Below are positions 1-5,238 of a stretch of DNA of 5,922 bases, piece by piece (position 1 is the first letter of the stretch; each line of letters starts with the position of its first letter). The position numbers and the translations under genes were made by a program. The stretch is from Marivita sp965656765 (lineage in GTDB: Bacteria > Pseudomonadota > Alphaproteobacteria > Rhodobacterales > Rhodobacteraceae), in assembly GCF_965656765.1 (NCBI RefSeq), contig NZ_CBFHLV010000105.1, positions 1 to 5,922 of the forward strand, given 5' to 3'. Below the pieces are notes generated by a model that worked only from the letters and a program-made list of their open reading frames with translations, ran no database searches and had not been told where the DNA came from.

Positions 1-546
1 AGCACCCATTTCGCCTGCCTCGAAGCCTTGGGAAGAGAAGACGACCTGCGCCGCGCCGTGTGGACCCGGTTTGAAACGCGCCTCTGTGCTGAAACCCTGC
101 GCCGCTACGTCTCGCGCCTGCCGGATTTCGACGACGATGAGGCGCTGCAAGATGCACGCGCCCTCGTGCGCAACCATCCCGACCTGCTCCAAGGCCTCAT
201 CTTCTGCTTGCAGTGGCCCGATCCAGCGCTGGCTGCTGATCTGATCCTGTCCCGTCACGAGGAGCTGGATGGCAATGCCTATGAACTCCTTACCCCGACA
301 TCCGAGTTGCTCGAGCCCGAACATCCCTTAGCCGCCATGTTGGTCTGGCGGTCGATGATCTCCTTTGCCCTTAAAAACAACCGCGCCAAACGCTATCGCC
401 ATGCAGCCCGTCACCTCGCCTCTTGCGCTCAAGCTGATATGGCGGTCTCAGACTACGGCGCCTTCCAAAGCCACGAGGCCTTTGTCAGTTACCTAGGACG
501 AACGCACCCACGCAAACACGCATTCTGGGACAAGGTTGATCAGTAA
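1..546 (+). CDS. DUF6880-like hypothetical protein, C-terminal part
   Basis: The reading frame is open from the first base and ends at TAA 544-546, giving 181 residues of a protein whose N-terminus lies before the window. The TTG at base 28 is an internal codon and unlikely to be the start, because the frame continues upstream with ordinary protein-like sequence (STHFACLEALG). The protein is soluble and helical, with no membrane segment. Its last third contains a basic-aromatic stretch, KRYRHAARHLASC, followed by HEAFVSYLGRTHPRKHAFW. This matches what I remember of the C-terminus of DUF6880 proteins, which are uncharacterised, about 400 residues long and common in alphaproteobacteria. No function is known to me, and no catalytic motif is visible. 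The family call is from memory and moderately sure; the existence of a coding frame is very likely. Confidence 0.72.
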   Translation, partial: STHFACLEALGREDDLRRAVWTRFETRLCAETLRRYVSRLPDFDDDEALQDARALVRNHPDLLQGLIFCLQWPDPALAADLILSRHEELDGNAYELLTPTSELLEPEHPLAAMLVWRSMISFALKNNRAKRYRHAARHLASCAQADMAVSDYGAFQSHEAFVSYLGRTHPRKHAFWDKVDQ

Positions 547-592
547 GGCCGTATCTCACAGCCATTAGAAATAATATGGCATCGCGGCCTTA
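544..592 (+). other. Nested hairpin overlapping the DUF6880 stop codon
   Basis: TAAGGCCG (544-551, including the stop codon) is the exact reverse complement of CGGCCTTA (585-592). Inside it, GCCAT (561-565) pairs with ATGGC (576-580) around an A/T-rich loop. The structure sits at the end of the gene but has no T-run after it, so it is not a canonical intrinsic terminator. It could protect the mRNA 3' end or be a protein-binding inverted repeat. Confidence 0.4.
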
Positions 593-722
593 AGAGACAG
601 CTGGCGTTCTGCGCGCTCAGCCTCCATTCATTACGACCGCAAAATCCAGAACCTGATAAACCGGCGGTAAGTGGGCCCAAAATTGATTTGGGTATCTGTT
701 GAACTAGTGGCCGCTTTTGAAC

Positions 723-752
723 GTCTGCGACTGGGCAGACATTTTTTCTTTT
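723..752 (+). terminator. Intrinsic (Rho-independent) terminator
   Basis: GTCTGC (723-728) and GCAGAC (735-740) form a perfect 6-bp stem around a 6-base loop. They are followed by ATTTTTTCTTTT, so the 3' side is strongly U-rich in a plus-strand transcript. The site lies 177 bases after the DUF6880 stop codon and about 147 bases before the amidase start. It would isolate the amidase from upstream transcription. It may end the upstream mRNA, or a separate short transcript starting after 546. Confidence 0.7.
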
Positions 753-883
753 CGCTCTGTCAAAGATTACAGAGACGTCTCGCATTCGTTATGACTTCTT
801 TTCGCATCGACACAGTGCCGAAACTGCCGTTCTTGTCGACAAACACGATTGCACCTGCCAACGTCTGATACGACAGTATCGCC

Positions 884-891
884 GAAGGGGG
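884..891 (+). promoter_or_regulatory. Ribosome binding site of the amidase gene
   Basis: GAAGGGGG lies 7 bases before ATG 899. This favours ATG 899 over the in-frame TTG at 893, which sits only one base beyond the purine run. Confidence 0.7.
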
Positions 892-898
892 TTTGCAT

Positions 899-2293
899 AT
901 GCCGGAAATCTGGGAATTGACGGCGACCCGGATCGCCGCAGAGGTAAGAGCCCGGCGAATTTCGGCGGTTGAAGTGGCGCAGGCCCATCTGGCGCGACTT
1001 GATTCAGTGAACCCAGCCATTAATGCAGTCGTGCAGGAGTTTCCTGAAGAAGCGCTCGAGGCTGCGCGGGAAGTTGATCTAGCCCTTGACCGTGGCGATG
1101 ACGTGGGCCCACTCTGCGGTGTCCCCGTGACGATCAAGGTTAATGTTGACCAAAAGGGTCATGCAACGACCAACGGACTGCGGCTTCTGGCCGATCACGT
1201 CGCGACTGAGGACAGTCCGGTCGTGTCGAACATCCGTAAGGCGGGTGGCATCATCATCGGACGCACCAATACGCCCGCCTTTTCCTTGCGCTGGTTCACC
1301 AACAATGGGCTTCACGGCCAGACGTTGAACCCGCGCAACCGGCACATCACACCGGGCGGATCGTCAGGAGGGGCAGCCGCAGCGGTTGCGTCAGGCATCT
1401 GCGCCATCGGCCACGGTACAGATATCGCAGGGTCTATCCGCTATCCCGCCTATGCCTGTGGCCTGCATGGACTGCGTCCGACTGTCGGCCGGGTGCCGGC
1501 TTATAACGCCAGTGCGCCAGACCGCTTTATTGGTGCCCAACTCATGGCCGTTTCGGGCCCGATCACCCGGAGCATCGACGATCTCGATATTGCTTTGGCG
1601 GCCATGTCGGCACCCGATCCGCGAGACCCGTGGTATGTCCCCGAGCCACAGACCAAGGCCGATTTCCCAAAACGGGCGGCGCTTGCGATTGCTCCGGATG
1701 GCATGCAAGTCAACGACGACGTGGCCGAGGCGCTGCAGGAGGCCGCCAATCGGCTGCGCGCAGCGGGCTGGACTGTGGACGAGGTTGCGTGCCCCCCGAT
1801 GCGCAGCGCGGCAGCGATCAATGCGTGCCTATGGATGGCTGAGATGCAGTTCGGTGCCACCGACATGCTAGCCCGCGAGGCAGACGCGGACGCGCAGTTT
1901 GCCTTCGCGCAGATGTCTGAGGATGCTGGCGAGGTTGGCTTTGTTTCGCTGATGGAGGCGCTGCAGGCACGTGCGGCGCTCGTGCGAGATTGGCAAGTTT
2001 TCCTGAACGACTATCCAGTCCTGCTATGCCCTATCTCTGGCGAATTGCCGTTCGATCAGCAACGTGATGTCCAGTCGGAAGCGGCGTTTGCCCGGGTGTT
2101 CGAAGCGCAGCTGACGCAACGCGCGCTTCCCGCAATCGGCATGCCGGGGCTGGCGGTCGCAACGGGCGAAACGAACGGCCGGCCATTGGGCGTGCAATTA
2201 ATCGGCCCTCGCTACCGCGAGGATATCCTGCTCGCCGCCGGGCGCGACATCGAGGCGGCAGGCAGCCCGGTCGCTGTTGCCACACCAGCCTGA
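899..2293 (+). CDS. Amidase signature (AS) family amidohydrolase
   Basis: This 464-residue protein, a normal length for the family, hydrolyses a C-N amide bond by the AS-family Ser-cisSer-Lys mechanism and is probably cytoplasmic, as no signal peptide is seen. The catalytic elements are in order: Lys80 in GVPVTIKVNVD, the glycine/serine motif TPGGSSGG with cis-Ser155 (151-158), and nucleophile Ser179 in GTDIAGSIRYPA. The 24-residue spacing from cis-Ser to Ser fits known AS enzymes. The C-terminal LPAIGMPGLAVATG and GRPLGVQLIGP blocks are also typical. A small oddity is Ala in the usual GGSIR motif (AGSIR), which I believe occurs in a subset of family members. It is unlikely to be GatA: no gatB or gatC is nearby and the substrate-pocket sequences differ. 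The substrate cannot be told from sequence. The next gene on this strand is an MFS transporter, a possible functional partner. ATG 899 has a strong ribosome binding site. Confidence 0.93.
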   Translation: MPEIWELTATRIAAEVRARRISAVEVAQAHLARLDSVNPAINAVVQEFPEEALEAAREVDLALDRGDDVGPLCGVPVTIKVNVDQKGHATTNGLRLLADHVATEDSPVVSNIRKAGGIIIGRTNTPAFSLRWFTNNGLHGQTLNPRNRHITPGGSSGGAAAAVASGICAIGHGTDIAGSIRYPAYACGLHGLRPTVGRVPAYNASAPDRFIGAQLMAVSGPITRSIDDLDIALAAMSAPDPRDPWYVPEPQTKADFPKRAALAIAPDGMQVNDDVAEALQEAANRLRAAGWTVDEVACPPMRSAAAINACLWMAEMQFGATDMLAREADADAQFAFAQMSEDAGEVGFVSLMEALQARAALVRDWQVFLNDYPVLLCPISGELPFDQQRDVQSEAAFARVFEAQLTQRALPAIGMPGLAVATGETNGRPLGVQLIGPRYREDILLAAGRDIEAAGSPVAVATPA

Positions 2294-2541
2294 ATTCAGA
2301 CCGAACACCCACTTGGCGGTCTTACCTTCACGAGCGTGCGAACAGCCCAAGTTCCGACGTTTATCTTACCCCGCGTTTGAAAGCGCGAAAAAATTGCGTG
2401 AGCAGCCCGCAGAAGACATTCATAGGCGCACCCACGCAGTAAGCTTGCTCTTACATCGCGGACCTTCGTACGCCGCGCAGCAATTTCACCGCGGCAATGA
2501 CGGCCACTCGGACATGTTGGTCGCCCATCCTGGCGAGCGGC

Positions 2542-2583
2542 GTTGATGTTGATCGTGTTTGATTAGGCATTTCCAACATCGAC
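2542..2583 (+). promoter_or_regulatory. Inverted repeat in the leader of the MFS gene
   Basis: GTTGATGTTG (2542-2551) pairs with CAACATCGAC (2574-2583) over 10 positions, one of them a G-U wobble in RNA, around a 22-base spacer. It lies 60-100 bases before the MFS start. It could be an operator for a dimeric regulator or an mRNA leader hairpin. No clean promoter boxes could be assigned near it. Confidence 0.3.
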
Positions 2584-2630
2584 ATTACCGCACCGTACTG
2601 GCATCAGCTCAAATTCGGGCACGAACCAGC

Positions 2631-2636
2631 AAAGGA
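2631..2636 (+). promoter_or_regulatory. Ribosome binding site of the MFS gene
   Basis: AAAGGA lies 6 bases before ATG 2643. It selects this start over an upstream in-frame start at 2559, whose extra 28 residues (rich in Arg and His) do not resemble an MFS N-terminus. Confidence 0.7.
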
Positions 2637-2642
2637 CGTCTC

Positions 2643-3833
2643 ATGGGGAACCCCCGTTACATCGTGCTTTTCGGCGCCTGTCTGACACAGTTTACCGTCA
2701 TCGGGATGCTGTTTTCCTTTGGCTTGTTCCTGCCATCTTTTGAGGCTGAATTTGGCTGGTCGCGCACCTTTCTATCCACTTGCTCGGCGTTGGCCTTTTT
2801 TGTCATGGGCGTTCTTGCGATACTAGGCGGACGGGTAAGCGACGTGCTGGGGCCACGCATCGTACTGGTCTGTACCGGCACGCTTTATGGTATCGGCTTT
2901 GTCCTGATGAGCCAGATTACCGCGCAGTGGCAATTGCTGGTGATCTTCGGCACGCTGATCGGTCTGGGGCTGGGCAGCCATGACGTGGTCACGCTGTCGA
3001 CGATTGCACGCTGGTTCCCACGACGACGCGGTATCATGAGCGGGGTGGTGAAGGTTGGCACTGCCGTCGGTCAGATTACCTTGCCTCCCGCCGCCGCGGT
3101 ACTGATCGTTGCCTTTGGCTGGCGCGGAGCGTTGTTGATGTTGGGCTTTGCGGCGTCAATCCTGCTTTTGATCGCCGCGCTGTCGATGCAGCGTCCACCA
3201 GCACCGGCGGTTGGCACCTCCAGCGTCATCACTGGCGCCAGCTTCGCCGAGGCGCGCCGGGGGCCGAGCGCTCGAATATTCTGGACGCTTTGCGCCACGC
3301 AGCTCCTGTTCTTTCCCGCGCTGATGTCGGTGCCGCTTCATCTGGCGGTACACGGTATGAATTTGGGCATGACCCAGACACTAGCGGCGACGATGCTGTC
3401 GGTCATCGGCGCGGCCAGCATCGCCGGGCGCTTGATCATGGGTGCACTCGTCGATCGGATCGGCGGCAAGATGGCCTATACGATCAGCCTACTGGTGCTG
3501 CTTGTCAGCCTGACTGCACTGATCCTGACCACCGCGCACGGCGGGCTGTTCGTCGTGGTGGCGGCCTATGGCTTTAGCCACGGCGCATTGTTCGTCGTGG
3601 TCTCGGCCACTGTCGCCGAGTATTTCGGTATGCGCGCGCATGGTGCGATCTTTGGCACAGTGCTGTTTTTTGGCACATTGGGCGGCTCTGTGGGCCCGAT
3701 CCTGACCGGCTGGGCGTTCGACAGCTTTGGCAGCTATACCCCAGCTTTCATCACTCTGGCCCTTTCTGCCGCCATCGCCCTTATGCTGGTGCAAACCCTA
3801 CCCAGGCCAGAGGCAGCGAGGCTGAACGAATAG
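2643..3833 (+). CDS. MFS transporter, monocarboxylate/OFA-like
   Basis: This 396-residue inner-membrane protein has about 12 hydrophobic segments: near residues 7-30, 44-66, 73-91, 97-117, 132-155, 160-181, 211-236, 245-268, 277-296, 300-320, 333-357 and 364-385. A polar central loop lies at 182-210. The MFS motif A is present after helix 2 (GGRVSDVLGPR, 62-72), with its weaker repeat in the second half (GRLIMGALVDRIGGK, 262-276). FGWSRTFLS (37-45), ARWFPRRRGIMSG (122-134) and GWRGALLMLG (159-168) are typical of the monocarboxylate/oxalate-formate-like branch of secondary transporters. It should move a small, probably anionic organic solute using an ion gradient; the substrate and direction cannot be read from sequence. 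It lies 349 bases after the amidase on the same strand, which suggests uptake of that enzyme's substrate or handling of its product. No U-tailed terminator follows the gene. Confidence 0.92.
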   Translation: MGNPRYIVLFGACLTQFTVIGMLFSFGLFLPSFEAEFGWSRTFLSTCSALAFFVMGVLAILGGRVSDVLGPRIVLVCTGTLYGIGFVLMSQITAQWQLLVIFGTLIGLGLGSHDVVTLSTIARWFPRRRGIMSGVVKVGTAVGQITLPPAAAVLIVAFGWRGALLMLGFAASILLLIAALSMQRPPAPAVGTSSVITGASFAEARRGPSARIFWTLCATQLLFFPALMSVPLHLAVHGMNLGMTQTLAATMLSVIGAASIAGRLIMGALVDRIGGKMAYTISLLVLLVSLTALILTTAHGGLFVVVAAYGFSHGALFVVVSATVAEYFGMRAHGAIFGTVLFFGTLGGSVGPILTGWAFDSFGSYTPAFITLALSAAIALMLVQTLPRPEAARLNE

Positions 3834-3907
3834 GCGTCGCCCATACCGCCGGGACGCATAACATAAGCCCGGGCGCGCATTCCACCCAAGCGGCCTAGAG
3901 TTGCAGC

Positions 3908-3958
3908 TCATGGAGTGTTTTGGTAGTGACCGCCGCCAGCCTGAAGCTGGCAGGGCAT
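3908..3958 (-). CDS. Possible 16-codon leader-type ORF
   Basis: On the minus strand AAAGGAG stands 7 bases before an ATG at 3958-3956, an excellent initiation signal. The frame encodes MPCQLQAGGGHYQNTP and stops at TGA 3910-3908. That stop overlaps a second ATG (ATGA) opening a 37-codon frame that runs into the end of the MFS gene. The ribosome binding site is one arm of an inverted repeat (3966-3997). Neither peptide resembles anything I know. It could be a real leader peptide, the start of a decayed gene, or chance. Confidence 0.22.
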   Translation of the reverse strand: MPCQLQAGGGHYQNTP

Positions 3959-3965
3959 AGTCAGT

Positions 3966-3997
3966 CTCCTTTGCTGCAGTAAATGCTATCAAAGGAG
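3966..3997 (-). promoter_or_regulatory. Inverted repeat masking a ribosome binding site
   Basis: CTCCTTTG (3966-3973) and CAAAGGAG (3990-3997) are exact reverse complements across a 16-base spacer that itself contains GCA/TGC (3976-3978 and 3984-3986). In a minus-strand transcript the arm read from 3973 to 3966 contains AAAGGAG, the ribosome binding site of the 16-codon ORF, and it would be paired in the hairpin. Confidence 0.35.
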
Positions 3998-4234
3998 CGG
4001 CATCCAACCGCAAAAGGTCCATGAGGTCTCAAGCGAAATTAAGGTAGTCAATTTTCTGATGGCCGTCCTTCCGATACTTGGGATTGGAAACCAAAGCGAA
4101 ATAGAAGGCATCCTTGCCGCTTTGCCGAGGTAGCTTTGGCGTTAGTTGGGTGCGAAGTCAATTGACACCCATACGGCACCCAGCCCCAGCAAATTGTCCC
4201 GCCACCATGCAACACAATTTTTTTCTTAGTAAAG

Positions 4235-4279
4235 TGGTGCCCGGGGGCGGAATCGAACCACCGACACGAGGATTTTCAA
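4235..4279 (-). other. tRNA-Phe 3'-half fragment, probable att site
   Basis: Read on the minus strand, this is a tRNA-Phe from anticodon loop to end. It has loop TTGAAAA with GAA anticodon (4279-4273), anticodon-stem 3' strand TCCTC, variable loop GTGTC, T-stem GGTGG/CCGCC around TTCGATT, acceptor strand CCCGGGC, discriminator A and encoded CCA (4237-4235). The five-base variable loop rules out tRNA-Ser(UGA), which has a similar anticodon loop. The 5' half is missing: the bases beyond 4280 are A/T-rich and cannot form the D-arm or acceptor strand. Such 3' fragments are left where a tyrosine-recombinase island has integrated into a tRNA gene. The sequence left of 4235 would then be the original tRNA downstream flank, and the island would begin at about 4280. 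Confidence 0.8.
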
Positions 4280-4336
4280 GACTTGTGTTTATTTTAAGTC
4301 ATTGATTTTAAGAGGGTATTTGGGCCGAAATTGAGG

Positions 4337-4355
4337 TGTGCGAAAAACTGTGCGA
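4337..4355 (+). repeat. Two direct copies of TGTGCGA
   Basis: TGTGCGA occurs at 4337-4343 and 4349-4355, 12 bp apart, a little over one helical turn, so both lie on nearly the same DNA face. Short direct repeats beside an att core are candidates for integrase arm-type sites. The copies are short, so chance cannot be excluded. Confidence 0.35.
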
Positions 4356-4379
4356 TAGCTTGTGACAGATGGGGTCGGT

Positions 4380-4431
4380 AAACACTGTGTTTAACACAGT
4401 AACCTGAAACACTGTGTTTGAACACTGTTTT
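4380..4431. repeat. Cluster of AAACACTGTGTTT palindromic repeats
   Basis: The 13-bp sequence AAACACTGTGTTT, in which AAACAC and GTGTTT are mirror-complementary, occurs at 4380-4392 and 4407-4419. An inverted copy, AACACAGT, follows the first at 4393-4400 and forms with it a perfect 17-bp palindrome, ACTGTGTTTAACACAGT (4384-4400). A degenerate fourth copy, AACACTGTTTT, lies at 4421-4431. The array sits about 100 bp inside the tRNA scar and downstream of the minus-strand gene. It is best explained as a protein-binding array, for example integrase/excisionase sites or the operator of a lost promoter. The copies are too short and too close for CRISPR. Confidence 0.75.
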
Positions 4432-4498
4432 ACGATGCTGTTGCGAAAACAAAGTCTCTCAATTTACGTGCTCGACCAAGTTCGCTCGCCCAGCACCT

Positions 4499-5101
4499 TC
4501 AACCAAAATGCTCGCGTAGATCGGTTATATGATCTGAGACTTCGTCCGGGTAGCCCCAGCCCATTTCACCGTCTATGCGCTCAACTTCCTGGACCAGCAA
4601 AGGTAAGAACTCCTTAGCAAGCTCGCTGTCATCTTCCGCCAACAACCGATCCTTGATCGCTTCAACCATCGAACACAAACTGTCGTAGAAGCCTTCGTCG
4701 ATGTCGCCAAATTCCAAAGTGAAATCGTTACCGCACTGAACGTAGTAGACCATCAGACGTAGCAGGTTGTGCGTATCGCCACTGGCTTTTTTGTAGTCGT
4801 TGATAGCCTTGCGGCCTTCACGCAATTGTACGTTTTGTTTCCAAGGCTCACGAGGGCTTATGGCTTTTCGAATGCGTTCTTCATAAGGTGCCAAGCTATG
4901 ATCACCGATATCGCTGGCCAGCAAACGGGCGCGGAGAAAGTCAGCGTTGCTAGCGTTTAATCGATAAAGGTCTTGAACAAGACCGACGAGCTGATCGCTT
5001 GGCCATTCACCGATCACCGTTTTCACATCGCGCCATGTTGGCTTCTTGCGTTCCACCATGTCCGAAGTCACCCTTAATCCTGCGGTATGTCGTTCTGTCA
5101 T
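4499..5101 (-). CDS. DUF6155-like hypothetical protein
   Basis: A soluble protein of up to 200 residues with no signal peptide or membrane segment. The block LVGLVQDLYRLNASNADFLR (38-57), followed by basic and acidic helices with AINDYKKASGD (99-109), resembles DUF6155 as I remember it; the function of that family is unknown to me. The C-terminal part is acidic (LLAEDDSELAKEFLP; RIDGEMGWGYPDEV). The start is uncertain. ATG 5101 has no visible ribosome binding site. GTG 5071 (residue 11) has AGGA six bases upstream and may be the true start. ATG 5059 (residue 15) is also possible. It is transcribed divergently from the HsdR-like gene and ends just before the palindrome cluster. No nuclease, kinase or DNA-binding motif is visible. 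As island cargo beside a restriction gene, an accessory or defence role is possible but only inferred. Confidence 0.75.
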   Translation of the reverse strand: MTERHTAGLRVTSDMVERKKPTWRDVKTVIGEWPSDQLVGLVQDLYRLNASNADFLRARLLASDIGDHSLAPYEERIRKAISPREPWKQNVQLREGRKAINDYKKASGDTHNLLRLMVYYVQCGNDFTLEFGDIDEGFYDSLCSMVEAIKDRLLAEDDSELAKEFLPLLVQEVERIDGEMGWGYPDEVSDHITDLREHFG

Positions 5102-5238
5102 CTGCTAGCAAGCTGACAAGAATGCGCATTGGTAGCAAGATATGACGCGCCAGGCTGATCCTACAGAAAAACCCTTTCGTTTTCTTGTCGTACAAGAGGT
5201 GGCACCATAGTGTCCTGAGAAGAAGGGCGATAATTTTT
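5102..5238. promoter_or_regulatory. Divergent intergenic promoter region
   Basis: These 137 bases separate two head-to-head genes, so they should contain promoters for both. For the rightward gene, TTGTCG (5185-5190) with TAGTGT (5208-5213) at a 17-base spacing is a weak -35/-10 candidate. The first box overlaps the inverted repeat CTTGT/ACAAG (5184-5188 and 5192-5196). AAGGG at 5223-5227 is the likely ribosome binding site for ATG 5239, at a long 11-base spacing. No strong boxes were found for the leftward gene. Confidence 0.35.

Larger units (their letters stand above)
547..898. other. Intergenic region without a recognisable gene
   Basis: These 352 bases separate the DUF6880-like gene from the amidase. 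Frames on either strand are short and show no family resemblance or ribosome binding site. The region holds the hairpin at the upstream stop codon, an intrinsic terminator at 723-752, and three small inverted repeats ahead of the amidase: GAGACGTCTC (772-781), TTGTCGACAA (833-842) and GATAC/GTATC (867-871 and 876-880). No clear -35/-10 pair could be chosen. Confidence 0.5.
2294..2642. other. Intergenic region between amidase and transporter
   Basis: In 349 bases I see no convincing gene. A plus-strand frame starting from a TTG inside the amidase runs to 2546, but it lacks a ribosome binding site and its composition is not convincing as protein. No intrinsic terminator follows the amidase, so read-through into the transporter gene is possible. 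The right half holds three TTGAT copies (2543, 2549 and 2559) and an inverted repeat at 2542-2583. Confidence 0.45.
3834..4234. other. Intergenic region on the chromosomal side of the att scar
   Basis: Four hundred bases with no convincing gene. Visible here are a 6-bp hairpin, GCCAGC/GCTGGC (3935-3951), an 8-bp inverted repeat over a minus-strand ribosome binding site (3966-3997), a minus-strand mini-ORF (3908-3958), and a minus-strand stretch without a start codon that reads like protein (4029-4157). A decayed gene or element is plausible, but I recognise none. Confidence 0.4.

Noticed and set aside
760..1137. A minus-strand gene opposite the amidase start
   Set aside because: Its Arg/Ser/Thr-rich composition is typical of an antisense shadow of a high-GC gene; the plus strand carries a complete AS-family protein.
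2277..2546. A plus-strand 89-codon gene after the amidase
   Set aside because: It starts at a TTG inside the amidase without a ribosome binding site, and its composition and lack of family resemblance argue against a gene.
2559..2642. A longer N-terminus for the MFS protein
   Set aside because: The 28 extra residues are polar and basic (RHFQHRHYR), no ribosome binding site precedes 2559, and AAAGGA stands at the right distance from ATG 2643.
3489..3794. A minus-strand gene opposite the MFS C-terminus
   Set aside because: A Gln/His/Lys-rich shadow frame that lies wholly within a clear transporter gene.
4235..4310. An intact tRNA-Phe gene
   Set aside because: Only the 3' half is present. No sequence past 4280 supplies the acceptor 5' strand, D-arm or the anticodon-stem partner GAGGA.
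4380..4431. A short CRISPR array
   Set aside because: The units are 11-13 bp, overlap or alternate in orientation, and leave no uniform spacers.
4414..4617. A plus-strand 67-codon gene over the end of the DUF6155-like gene
   Set aside because: No ribosome binding site and no family resemblance. More than half of it overlaps the more convincing minus-strand coding frame.
4380..5101. A toxin-antitoxin module with the palindromes as its operator
   Set aside because: The palindromes lie downstream of the minus-strand gene, not in its promoter, and no second small gene is paired with it.
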